Shown here piece by piece: positions 1 to 11,893 of a DNA stretch of 64,000 nt. Position 1 is the stretch's first letter. Each line of letters begins with the position of its first letter. The notes beneath the pieces were generated by a model, which worked only from the letters and a program-made list of their open reading frames with translations, had not been told where the DNA came from and searched no databases. The translations under genes and the position numbers were made by a program. Source of the DNA: Annona cherimola (lineage: Eukaryota > Streptophyta > Magnoliopsida > Magnoliales > Annonaceae). Location of the stretch: the NCBI GenBank assembly GCA_030490835.1, contig CM059971.1, forward strand, positions 25,041,817 through 25,105,816. The letters run 5' to 3'.

Positions 1-880
1 CGATCATTTTGCTTGCATACCTTGCCTATAAAAATATGGAAGATGTTGAATTTTAATCGATGGATGGTGTAATCCTATTTTTGTCTTTCTGTTTGTTGCA
101 TATATTCCACATATACATATATCATGCAATTAATTTATTTTAAAACAAAACTATATTAATTGTTACTTTATTATGCTACTGTCATTGTTAAAAATTGTTT
201 GAACCATCAGTCGAATTGATTGGACCCTACCCAGACGTGAAAATGATTAACTCACGCTTCAGTTTTTGAAACATCGAGTCTAGCTAGGGCGTGGTCTAAC
301 ATTGGTTCTATGCATAAGGTTGTGATCATGGCCTATTCGATCCTTGCCCACCTGCCCTTAGGGTGGGCCTTAGCACGATCGCTTGATTCGTCAACCATAA
401 GGAGTTAGCTTCAAGACTGGTTGATGTTTTATAACTGTTGTACTGGGGTTTTATAACTCTTGTTTACAAGGGCTTTATTTGGCCACATGGTTTATACTAT
501 AAAGCGTGGAATGGTATGCATTAATAGCTAGTAAAATTTTAAGAAAATCAATTTATATTAGATTATAGAAGATGACCTAATGAGCGTGGATTTTATAAAA
601 ACGTTTTTATTTTTGTTTAAAATGCAAAAAGGGGCAATATGATCATTTCCTAAATGTGAGTATGATTGAAGGTGAAGTGTGAGAATGGATAGACGAGACA
701 ACTTATAGTAAATTGTGGTGCATGTTTTTTTATAAGCAACCATTTGCTTTTAATAAAATGATATTAATCATGAACAATCTGAGACGTCTAATGTCTAAAA
801 TAATTATTATAAATGATAATACACAATTTATTCTCAAAATATGAAATAGTAAATTAGATTTATTAAAAAAATGACTGAAC
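1..880. other. Gene-less AT-rich stretch
   Basis: I see no supportable gene here. Bases 235-440 are less AT-rich and include ATTCGATCC, which loosely resembles a Pol III box B, so a very degraded tRNA-derived SINE is possible but unproven. Confidence 0.4.
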
Positions 881-899
881 TGTCGATATAATTTAGCTT

Positions 900-1372
900 G
901 TTTTACGATTTTTACAGTTCTTATGGATTTACATAGTTTATAGATTATATAGATTTTATGAATTTTACCCAGAAGATGTGTTGTATAGATTATCTATCTT
1001 CGTTTTATCCTGTTGAATGTATTTTACAGGTTATTCAAATACAACAAAACGTGTCCATACGTAATTGATAGTTTTTGATTATTTTATGAATTTTACAGAA
1101 TATATTATTTTTTTGTGTAGCTGTTTAATGATATAGACAAGTTTTACGGTTTTGACATCTTAATTCAAATTGATAAAATTTTATTTTAACAAATTATATG
1201 GGCAATACAGCTTTTACAATAATGCTAGAAATCAGAAACTCAAATCTTCATATTTTATGATTTTTACAGATTATTCAAATTCAAATGAATTGATTTGATG
1301 AGTTTTATAGATTACTCAAATTCTTGTGAACTGGTCCAATGGATTTTACAGATTATTCATATTATCTATCAA
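900..1372. repeat. Degenerate minisatellite
   Basis: The motif TTTTACAGATTATTCAAAT and its variants recur irregularly through this stretch, for example near 1028, 1260, 1310 and 1340. Copies are spaced irregularly and heavily diverged. No coding potential is seen. Confidence 0.5.
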
Positions 1373-1559
1373 ATAATACTAATTTTTTAAAATATTAAAT
1401 AACACTTTTTAAAAGCATATAAAAAATCTATTAAATTACTTTTTTGATCGCGTTATCTGGTTAAGTTCTCAACATATAATTTTAATTTACAGTTTTATTT
1501 CTTTTGAACCCAGTAAAGAAATAAAAATAGCTATTAAAGAATGAGAACTTTAATGTATG

Positions 1560-2520
1560 GGACAATTTTTGGGACAAATTTAATTGCTCATAAACTCAAC
1601 ATATAAGCTATAATTGTTTAGAATAAATACATACAAGTAACCCATCATTTTGGAAGAATGAGTTTATATGCACATTTTTTAAAAAATAGTCGGTAGACAA
1701 ACTTTTAAGTATTGAACATCGATAATGAGATGCATTTTGCGAATATTTTCTTAACACGTGTTGTAGATTGCAAAATAATTTATACTCCTAAGAATTACAT
1801 TATGCATCAAATAAATTATTTGTATAAATTGTATTATTATACATAGTTAACAAGTACTAAATTACAAAAAGAATCAAGTGTTATGCATCTTTTTTAAACA
1901 CAGTTTGTGGCGAAAATTTTAATCATTGAACACTGATAACAAGGTACATTTGCCTTTTTTCTTAGTCGTACGGGAGATCCAAAAATTATTTTTACTCTAA
2001 AAATATCACAATATCCAAACAAGAGTTAATTAATAGGTAATTTTAATTACATGTCCCACTAATAATTTTCTTTGTTGATTTAAAGATTATTAAGCACTAA
2101 ATAAATTACTTACATAAATTTTATTTATTAAATATAAGAAGAATGAGGTAGTTGCATCGTTTTTTAAACATGATTAAAGGGCAAAAGCCTTTTCTCACCT
2201 TGATCGTAGAATCGAAATAATTTCAACTCAAAGTTTATTACCATAATAATAAAACAAGAGTCAATTAACATGTGTCACACTTGTAATTTTCTTTGTTGAT
2301 TTTAAAATTTTTATGCACCAAATAAATTATATGTATAAATTGTATTCATCTTCTCATATCTTCACATAAAAATAAGCACATCCGATTTGAAAATAATATA
2401 ATGTTCACATAAGAATATTTTAGAACTTGAATTATTTGACCAAAATTAATTTTTTTTCCTCAGAGGAGCAATATAAATCGTCTTCTGCATCGAATAAATT
2501 AATTTAATCACATTTTTTAT
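1560..2520. repeat. Degenerate long-period tandem repeat
   Basis: Phrases of the type CAAATAAATTATATGTATAAATT recur near 1807, 2097 and 2320, each followed by an AT-rich filler with a short GCAT-containing phrase. This suggests about three diverged copies of a unit of 200-300 bp. Similar phrases return in the 4.2-5.1 kb repeat, so the two arrays may share an origin. Confidence 0.4.
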
Positions 2521-3828
2521 TTTGCAGCCTATGACATGTGTAACATACCCATCCAGAAAAGTGATCCTGGGCCATGTATTTAATGCAATTTCCCAAGATC
2601 AATCACACATTTATGGCAAAATTAATTATTATAATTTCATAAAAATTTTAAAATTCTACTTTCACTAGTCATGTTCCCATTATTACATCAAAGCATAAAG
2701 AAAAGAAATTTTACAAGTTTCATTTTCAATACACGCCTTTGAAATAAATAAATAAAATTAAATATCCTTGAAAATCTTCACGTAAATCTAGAACGCTAGT
2801 GTCCCACTTAATTTGGTACACCTGTGAAAATAATGGGTTAGTCCCAACATGACTAGCAAATAGAAAATTATTTGAAAATGGATAATGTCCCAATTAGAAT
2901 TTAATTAAATGATAAAAATAATCATTTAATTTAATATCTCAAAAATTAGGCTTCAAATGCAAAATCAAACCTTTCCATTGAGTCCAGAAGCATCAAAAAT
3001 ATAGAAATGGATTATTTGATCATTCAAATCGGAGTTTAAATGATTAAATCATAATAAAATGAAATAAACGGCCCACATTAAGCCATATCATCATAGCCTT
3101 TACTGCAGGTGGGCCCTACCAAGACCTCTGTCACTTAGCCTTTATTGCTGTAATGGCCCACACATCAATTTCCAAAATCCAGTGGAGATCAGAAGCATAA
3201 AAAATTATTAAATGTAAAAGAAAACGTCAAAAGCAACAAAAAATATTTCGTTGCAAAAGCAAGCTTCTCATGCTTGGACGAAAATTCCTCTCCCAGACGC
3301 CTATGACGAATGAAACTTCTTATTTGGATGACTTTCCATTCATGTACGTCTGGGAAAATCGGAACCGGCTTATATAACTTGATTTTTCGCCATTCATAAT
3401 ACACATAAATATTATTAAATACATGCCGCAATTAACTCATATCATTAATATAAATTTCAATATATATCAAATGTATTTATAAAAAGAAAAATTCAATAAT
3501 CTCAATACATATAATTTTAGGCATAGAATTCAAACATATTTATCTGTATAATTTTACATCCTAAAAACTTAGGATTATAAAATTATATTATGTCAAATAT
3601 GTTCTAAAAATTATATAATCCATATGCTTTATACATAACAATTGTATAAAAATAGCCTAACGTAAATCACATAATTATCGAACCAAAATCAATTTTCAAA
3701 TAAAATTCCACTTGCCTTATAAAAGCTCTCTCCTCACGCAACCCGCTTTCTCTAAAATTATCCCAACCTTTCTTACGAATACCCCCATCTATCAAGTCCC
3801 TAACCCAATTTATAGAAGTCTCGTAGCT
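2521..3828. other. Gene-less stretch with an orphan TATA-like site
   Basis: No gene is recognised. A minus-strand open frame at 3189-3431 has no recognisable domain and is probably chance. CTTATAAAAGCTCTCTCC at about 3716 resembles a TATA box followed by a pyrimidine-rich start region on the plus strand, as is common in LTRs. No LTR boundaries or coding region support that reading. Confidence 0.35.
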
Positions 3829-4032
3829 TCTAAGGGATAGGAAGATAGGAATAAGATAAAATTTATTTTAAAATTAGATTCTATTTTAACAAATCTTATC
3901 TAGGATAATTCTTATCTCATTCTATCTTATCCTGTGGAGAGATAGAGATAAAATTTGTTTCAAAATTAAATTTTATTTTAAACACCCTATCTAGGAGAGG
4001 TCTTATCTCATCCTATCTTATCCGGTGGAGCC
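3829..4032. repeat. Two-copy tandem repeat of about 95 bp
   Basis: Two adjacent diverged copies run from GATAAAATTT through CTTATCTCAT to a CTTATCC.GTGGAG end. One copy ends near 3938 and the other near 4028. Confidence 0.55.
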
Positions 4033-4234
4033 CACATGCCTGGGGAGGCAAAAGTGCAAAATTAATTATTTTTTTCAATATTTTACAGCATGTAAGCAAT
4101 TTGAACCAAGATAAATATAACAATTATGTGAGAACATTATAATGCTAATATTTTGGACCAAGTCACAACAATAAATTTATTTTTTAACTGAGTTAGGTAT
4201 GAAATTGTTAATAATCAAATAAATTACATGCACA

Positions 4235-5135
4235 AATTGTCATTCAATACTTAGTAAAATTTACTCAAAATAACTATAATCAAGAAGAAAATACTCACAT
4301 GAAAATATCATATAACAAACAATTTTAATTGTTTGTCACAAAAGTAATTTTTTTGAATAAGCTCAGCATGGAAGTTATCAAGCCCAAATAAAATATGTTC
4401 ACAAATTTTATTCAGCACACATAGCGTTGACCCAAAAAAATGTACATTCTATTATCAAAATTTGTTAAACTGGAATGCGCATGCCTCAAACAATGTGCAA
4501 ATTTAACTATTCATTATACACATAAATTTATTTTTAATAAGAGTGACTTAAATATCATCTAAGATCAAATAAATTAGTTGAAAAAAATATGCGGCACCAT
4601 AGATCATTGATCGAAACAAATACTCTGTGTAATTGTCACATGAGAATTTTAAATAATACTTCATTTTAAATAATTTTTATAAATTTTTATTCGATACCTA
4701 GTCAAATTTACTAAAAAATTATTATAATCTAAAAGAAAATGTTCACATGAAAATACCATTTAACAGGCAATTTTAATTGTTTGTTATAAAAGTAATTTCG
4801 TTTTAAATAGGAACGACATTATATTTATCAAGCCCAAATAAAATATGTACACAAATTTTATTAGGCACCCATGGCGTTGCCCAAAAAATAAGTACATTTT
4901 ATTATCAAAATTTGTTAAACTGGAACGAACGGGCCTTAAACAATGGATAATTTCGATTGTTCATTATACACATAAATTTATTTTTATTAAGGGTGGCTTA
5001 AATATCATCAAAGATCAAATAAATTAGTTGCAAAAAATATTTGGCACCGTAGATCGTTGACCCATAATATTTGTCACAAGAGAATTTTAATTAATACTTC
5101 AATTTAAATATTTGTGACGGAAGCAATTTTATTTG
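4235..5135. repeat. Tandem duplication of about 450 bp
   Basis: The segment at about 4235-4685 is repeated directly at about 4686-5135. The phrase AGCCCAAATAAAATATG occurs at 4381 and again at 4831, and TTAGTAAAAT at 4251 matches CTAGTCAAAT at 4698, so the offset is 447-450 bp. The copies differ by many substitutions and short indels, so the duplication is not recent. No coding capacity is seen. Confidence 0.7.
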
Positions 5136-5963
5136 TACGTCCAATATATAATCTTCAGAGATTATATTTGGCAGTCTATAATATTCAGTGTCATATAAAT
5201 TAAGTGCATAAATTTTATTTAGCATCCGTACCGGAACAAAAAATTAATGCTAAAAAATTAATTTATGATTTCAAAGCTCTGCAAAATAATCGGTTGGCAG
5301 TAATTAGAAATTAGATGATAAAATGGTGTGTGTGGTTAATAGTAAATTGCTTAAATTTTTTTTATCTTCCCAATGCTTGAGATAGACTTACATGCTACTT
5401 CGAAATAATCCATTCTGCAGGCTGTATGGTCATTCGCACGTCCTACCTTGTGAGAGCATCTTTCTCCCAGGCATTTTCAGCCCGATTGCTCTCCAAGCCA
5501 TCCCTCAAAGCGTCCCATATTTTCTGGTTTCTAAGTGCATCTCCCAATCATCCTTCGGTAAAGTAATGTATTGGGGCTATGAAATAATCCATGTCCTTGC
5601 TTGGGTAAGTGTCGGGAGGATTTAACGAAAGAAGAATGGATCAAGATATTCGTCTTCTCCGAGAAGAAGTGTCCTCTATCCAGGAAACTATCCAGGTAAA
5701 AAATACTCCTGTATTATCTGCATCTCTCTAAGGTAAGGATTAATCATGGTAATTAGCTAACATCGACACGCTCATACCCCACTAATGGCTAGACCATTCT
5801 CCTGAAGTGTTTATGTTCTTTATGTTGAAATGGAGAATGGGGAATCATGCATTGAATATTCTTTTAGAAAAATGTTTTCCAGATTTCACGTGGCACCATA
5901 TTTATCTCCTTTACCAACATTTTTTTTGGCAAATAGCTTATCTTCTTTACGTCGGATGCACCA
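5136..5963. other. Unassigned stretch flanking the LINE
   Basis: An open frame of 77 codons at 5392-5625 (plus) lies in locally less AT-rich sequence but matches nothing I recognise. The stretch ends at the LINE target site duplication. Confidence 0.35.
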
Positions 5964-6182
5964 AATTCTATATGAGCATAACATAGTCATGTAAGTTCCT
6001 CCCCGAATCGTTCCGACAGGCGACCGTTGTTGCTCTCGGAGCGGGGTGAAGGTGTTTTTCTTTTCATCGACGATTTCAGAGAAGGGAAGAGTGCGGAAGA
6101 GATTATTCTGTGTGATAGGGGAATAGCGGGCTGCGGCAAGTCGAGTGTGCAAACAAAACAGGGAATCACCCAGGTGACAAAG

Positions 6183-7612
6183 ATGAATCCAAGTGAGGGA
6201 GATCTACTTGGAGCAGAGCTTCAAACCATGTCCATATCGGGTGGGGCAGTTAAGATGATAGATCCGGGCGAGGCAGATGTCCTTCTCTGTTCAGTTTGGA
6301 CTTCTAAATCGTACAACCGGGAATTCTTCCAATCATCAATGCGAAGGCTATGGCGGACGCGCGGGGCTTTCTTCTTCACTGACGTGGGTGAGAATCTATA
6401 CCGGATTTCTTTCTCCGATCAGAATGACAAAAAGAGGATTCTGGGTGGACGACCTTGATTATTCGAGAGAAATCTCGTGCTACTCGAGGATCTTAGGGAA
6501 GAGCTGTCTACTGCACAGGTGGTGCTCGTGAAAACGCCCCTGTGGGTGCATGTCCTGGGCATCCCATACTTGGTCGACAAGAATTATCTGGGACAATGCA
6601 TTGGGAGCTCGTTTGAGGAGCTGCATGAGATAGTCGTAAACGAGTCAGAATTGAAGCTACTGGTTACTATCAATTGCTCGGAACTGTTGAGGAGGGTAAT
6701 CTTCATACAAGTGGAATCACGAAAAAGGCAATGGGTGAACTTCCAATATGAGAAACTCCCTGTTTTCTGCTTCTACTGTGGAGTTATGGAACACGCGTAT
6801 AAGGACTCGCAAACTGCCTCACGGTCAGCTGTGGGCAACCTGTTCCGACAGCACAACAGGATGAATGGCCACGACCAGATGAGACCCACACGGGGACGCC
6901 TGCTGCTGGAATCTCTCCTTCTCATCATGCATCTGTTGCTGCCCACACGAGGACACCTGTTGCTGAAATCTCTCAATCTCATCACGCATCTGTTATTGGA
7001 ACCTCCCCATCCCTTCTCCTTCCTGTCCAAACCCCTCACCCATCCTCTGACCAAGGATTTGCAGCTGCTGCTATGGAGAACCTTCACGTTCATCCATGCT
7101 CTAGCCTGGAAACTGTGGCTGCTGCCTTGGAGAACTATAGTGTTGTCCAACCATCTCGGGGCAGTTCCTCAATGCTAGCTAGTGAGAATGCTGGCTATGG
7201 TGGACTGTCGGTTTTGTGCTGCCATGCTGTCGAGGTTCCACTATCTCACAGGGTTCACGACCCATCTGTTATGGAATTTCAAGATGCCAAAGCAATAAAC
7301 ACTACTCAAATGGTTCCGGCAGATGAAATCAGCAACAAAGTTCATCTTTTCCAGACATCAACCGGTTATGGACAGTGTCTGAATGATGAGATAGCTTTAA
7401 AACCAAAAGGAAGATGGAAAAGGAAGGCAAGGGGCATGGAGGCGGATGATAGCAGCTGGCCATTGGATAGTCATCTGGTTAAAGGCAGAAAGAGAGGACA
7501 GAGTGGTGAATTTGAGCAGAAACAATATAACAAGAATCGGTTGAACACAGGTGTTTCATTTAATGAGAAGGAGGTGGTGGCTGAGGGACATCCTCAGCCC
7601 CACCTCATGTAA
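6183..7612 (+). pseudogene. LINE ORF1: DUF4283 and zinc-knuckle protein
   Basis: ORF1 of plant L1 elements makes an RNA-binding protein that packages the element RNA. A plausible start is the ATG at 6183. The DUF4283 region is recognisable (NREFFQSSMRRLW, then RISFSDQNDKKRILGGRPW-type sequence), interrupted by an in-frame TGA at 6456-6458 with the same frame continuing to 7178. A zinc-knuckle-like CFYCGVMEHAYKD follows near 6770-6815; its final cysteine position reads serine, so zinc binding is probably lost. The frame shifts between the knuckle and about 7073, where a basic, low-complexity C-terminal part continues to 7612. ORF2 begins one base after this stop. The gene is decayed. Confidence 0.8.
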
Positions 7613-7613
7613 C

Positions 7614-10027
7614 ATGGCGAATTTAGCTTGGAATTTCCGTGGGCTTGGGAACCCACGTGCAATTCGATGCCTTCTCGACTTGGTCAGGAAACAAGATCCC
7701 ATTCTCATCTTCCTCAGTGAAATGAAGCGCTCAGCAAGGGAAATTGAGGGGATTAGAAGGAAGTTGAATTTTGACTGCTGCTTTGCGGTGGAGTCTGAAG
7801 CAAGAAGAGGAGGACTAGCTCTCCTATGGAATAAAGCTCAACCTGCAAACATTCTTAGCTTCTCTGCTCACCACATCCATGCGGAATTTTTGGGATGACT
7901 TTTCACTGGTTTTTATGGTCATCCGGAAGCACACAAGCGGTATCAAAGTTGGCATATTTTGGAGCAACTTAAGGGCGGGCTAAGCTCTCAGTGGCTAGTG
8001 ATGGGGGATTTTAACAAAGTTATGGGACCCACTGAATACTTTAGTCAGAGGACGCGCTCTCAGGCTCAGATGAATCATTTTTTGTGATACTGTGGATAGC
8101 TGCAACTTAATGGATTTAGGATTTGTTGGACAGCCTATGACTTAGAGAAACAACAGAAGGGGACCTCATCGGGTGGAAGCCCGGTTGGACAGGGGACTAG
8201 CGACGCCAAACTGGACATCATCCTATCCTCTGGCCAAACTCCTCCACCTATCCGTAGCCACATCGGACCATAGCCCAATTCTGATGGTCTTGGACTCGAG
8301 GAGGAGCAAGCGAAGACCCCCTAGGGAATTTCGATATGAACTTTTTTGGGCAAAAGACAAGGCAACACATGGCATTGTAAACCAAATATGGGGCTCCGCA
8401 CCTACCACTGTTTTGGCCCCTACTGATCTACTTGGGTGGAAGATTAAGGAATTCAGTAAAGCGTTAACCAGGTGGAACAGGTCGAAGAGAGGAAATTTAC
8501 GACAGGAGATTGACAGGAACCAAATGGAACTTGATTCTCTCATGACCCAGAACCCCACTGATCAAAGAGATGAAGCTATTCAGCGGACAAAATTCAGAAT
8601 TAATCTCTTACTTCATGATGAGGAACAATTATGGCGACAGCGTGCAAAAACTCATTGGCTTCATGCTGGTGACAAAAACACGGGATTCTTCCATCGTATG
8701 ACCTCTAACCGAAGAAGGTCCAATTTCATTGAAGCGCTACGAGACCAAAATGGGCAATGGGTGAATGTCAAGACCGACTGCTAGAATTAACAATGGAACA
8801 TTTTCAGAGGGTATTCTCTTCCTCGGGGCCCTCGGACGCTTCCTAGGTTCAAAGTCTGATCTCCCAAAGAATATCTAACCAACAAAGGCACAACCTCACA
8901 AAACCTTTGGTTTTTGCGGAAGTGGCAAATGCAGTGAAAGAAATGAGTCCTACAAAGGCTCCTGGACCGGACGGGATGTCCGCTGGCTTCTTCCAGAAAC
9001 ATTGGAATACGGTGGGTCAGGGGGTTTTTCTTTGGTGCAAAATGTTCATGGAGGAGACAAATCCCGATGCGCAAGCTACCCAACTTCGATCAGTCAACTC
9101 CACTACATTGATTTTGATCCCGAAGAAGGATGGTGCCCAAGTGTTGTCTCATTTTTGTCCCATCAGTCTTTGTAATGTGGCATACAAGATTTTGGCAAAG
9201 GTTCTGGCAAACAGGCTCAAGCTGTGCCTTCATGAGGTCATCAGTGAGCACCAAAGCGCTTTCGTCCCGAGTCGGCTTATCTCTAATAACATGCTGGTGG
9301 CCTATGAAGCCATCCATTATCTTCGCAGGAGGCAAGGTCGGAGAAGAAAGGAAATGGCAATAAAGTTGGACATGTCCAAGGCATATGATAGGGTCGGGTG
9401 GATATTCCTCCATCGGATTTTGGAAGCAATGAATTTCTGCCCGCGATGGATTAATTGGATCTTATGTTGTCTCCTCTGTGAAGTACCGAATGAATGTCAA
9501 TGGTTTTAAATCAGGGTATTTCCAACCTCAGAGAGGCTTGCGGCAAGGGGACCCGCTATCCCCTTATTGATTTATTTTGTGTGTTGAAGGGCTTTCTTCT
9601 CTAATCACTAATGCAGTTGCCTGCTCTTGCATTCATGGGATCAAAATCAATCCCTGGGGGCCTACACTCACTCATTTACTGTTCACGGACGACGCCATTA
9701 TCTTTCTGCGGGCTTCTCCTTTGGACGTCACAAACTTCTTGGCTCTCATTCACCAATACTCGGAGTCTTCTGGGTAGGTTGTCAATGTGGACAAGACAGT
9801 TGTTTTCTTTAGCTCCAACACCGACCCGGGTTCTCGGGAGCATATTAATTCTTTATTGGGATCCACGAGCCACGAAATTCAAAACTATCTGGGACTACCT
9901 GCTTGGTTGAGGAGGTCTAAGCGGATGATGTTTAAGGGCTTGAAGGAGCGGGTGTAGAGGAAAGTTCAAGGATGGAAGGGTAGGTTGCTCTCTTGGGGCG
10001 GTAAAGAGACTCTCATTAAGGCGGTGG
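7614..10027 (+). pseudogene. LINE ORF2 5' part: endonuclease and reverse transcriptase
   Basis: This is the first part of the enzyme that nicks the target and copies the element RNA into it. The AP-type endonuclease begins MANLAWNFRGLGNPRA at 7614, continues through VMGDFN near 8000 and RLDRGLA near 8180, and ends with the catalytic-type SDHSPI near 8260. In-frame stops lie at 7896-7898 and near 8085-8099, and a frameshift falls near 8110. The reverse transcriptase shows KAPGPDGMSAGFF (about 8956), LDMSKAYDRVGW (about 9367), [10 protein letters not shown] (about 9538) and the catalytic FTDDA (about 9683; FADD is more usual). The frame is broken again near 9510 and 9776. The Copia insertion at 10028 splits the gene; the rest resumes at 17721. 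Confidence 0.88.
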
Positions 10028-11607
10028 TGTTGGTCCCGAGTTGATGGCAAAACCCAAGAGGGGAGGGGTGAATTGGGTAATTTAAAATTTAAAACTTAAA
10101 CAGAAGCTTTACCGCGGATTAATCTAGTCCCCTTAGTGAAGAAACGAAATGGAAAGCAATATAATGTAGAGAGCAGATAAACAAATCAAACACACAAGAT
10201 TTTTATAGTGGTTCGGGCAACCTCCCTACTCCACTCTTCCAAGCTCACACTCCTTGTGACTTGGGTTCCACTATTGTATTCTCTTAATACAATTAGAGCC
10301 ACTGCTCTCTTCTAGATTCTAGCTCTAGGGGGCATTAACAAATTACAGCACAAGTAGGTGATGAGTTACACTCCAATCACACACTACTTTGCTTACACTT
10401 GATCTTAGTTCCTCAAACTAAATCAAGTTCAACACAAAATAATGAAACAATAAGAAAACTACACTTTACAGTTGTGTAGTAGCAGTTTTGGCGCAGAGAA
10501 GAACTTGTTGTAATGGTTTTGAAGATTCTGAAATATAGCTCTTGCAACTTGAAGTGAAGTTCTTCCTCTTTGAATGGCTTGATCTCTTTAGAGCTCTTGA
10601 ATATAGTAGTTATGCACACTTAATGATTCTCAGCTACTTCCCTCGTCCACCATGAATGCTATTTATAATTTTGGAGGGAATCCGAACGTTAGAGGGTAGG
10701 TGGCGCGCATTTAATGCGCCAACGTTCGAATAAATTCCAACCGTTGCGACCCAAGTCGTATGTGGAGTCGACTTGGCCTGCGACTTGGCTTCCAAGTCGC
10801 ACCTGGAGTCGACCTCGTGTGCGACTCCAGTTCTTCAGATTTTCAAGTCCGAGTCTGGGTCAACTTGGCCTTCAGTCTTCAACTCAAGTCGATCCTGGAG
10901 TCGACTTGGGTTGCGACTTGGCGTGGTCTTTTGCAAAAACACCTTGATCTTCTTGAACTGGCTTGAACTTTGTAAAATTGGTCTTCATGACTTGGGTATT
11001 GCTTCATTTGGAATAAGCTTGAAGATTAGCTTTGGACTTGATAGACTTGATTTGAACTTTGAATATAAATCTTAGCTTTTGATCTTCAAGAAACTTCAGT
11101 TGCTTTTTGAGAATGAACTTTGCATCTTATTTGGATTTGATAAAGTCCAAATGGATCCTTGGAATAAGCTTGAAACTTCAATCTTCAAGTCTGAACTCCT
11201 CAAGTCGAAGTTGGAGTCGACCTCGTCTGCGACTTCGCCCAAGTCGCACCTGGAGTCGACTTCGTCTGCGACTTCGTCATGTCCGTTTCCACTTTTTCAA
11301 CTCTGGATGCTTGAAGTCGATGCTGGAGTCGACTTCGTCTGTGACTTGGTTTCCTAAGTCGCACCTGGAGTTGACTTGGCCTGCGACTTCACTTGTTCTT
11401 CTCCCATTTTCAGCTCTGGACAGTTTGGGCTTTTTGAAGTCGATCTTGGGGTCGACTTGGACTACGACTTGGTCTTCCATGCTTTATTTTCTTCAAGTGT
11501 ATATGCCTTAAACATTTCCACAAACATGTTAGTAGCCAAGACTTACTCAAATTGATTTGTTAATCATCAAAACATAGATTTAACTTGTTTTCCACATATT
11601 TCCAACA
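10028..11607 (-). repeat. Copia 3' LTR
   Basis: This LTR is 1580 bp and starts TGTTGGTCCC on the plus strand. It matches the copy at 16136-17715 at a constant offset of 6108 with no net indel and roughly ten substitutions. It carries the same U3 palindromic repeats and a TATA box near 10659-10668 (minus strand). Short open frames inside it are by-products of the repeats. Confidence 0.97.
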
Positions 11608-11622
11608 ATCTCCCCCTTTTTG
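11608..11622 (-). other. Copia polypurine tract
   Basis: On the minus strand the sequence CAAAAAGGGGGAGAT directly abuts the 3' LTR. This is the expected position and composition for the RNase H-resistant primer of plus-strand DNA synthesis. Further GGGGGAGCA-like tracts lie near 11800-11885. Confidence 0.9.
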
Positions 11623-11893
11623 ATGATTGACAAAACCGATTTGAGTGTATACCTTTCAATAACTTAATAACATGCTCATTTTTCATTTCATACTTATGCT
11701 CATGCAATCATTCAACATATTCTCATGCAATCTTTCAAACATATGGTATTCTTCTCTCCAAACTTATCTACTCTTCTCTTCCTCAAATCATATTTTTCTC
11801 CCCCTTTTTGTCAATAAATCAAAAAGATTAGAGGGTAAAGAAAGAGATAGGTGGGATTGCTCCCCCTAAACAGGTGCTCCCCCTAAGTTTATG

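Noticed and set aside
3189..3431. 80-codon minus-strand frame
   Set aside because: No domain, no splice context and AT-driven composition toward its end.
10714..11511. Plus-strand open frames of 77-134 codons rich in S, R, L and V
   Set aside because: They recur identically at 16822-17619 and come from the GTCGAC repeats in the Copia LTR, not from genes.
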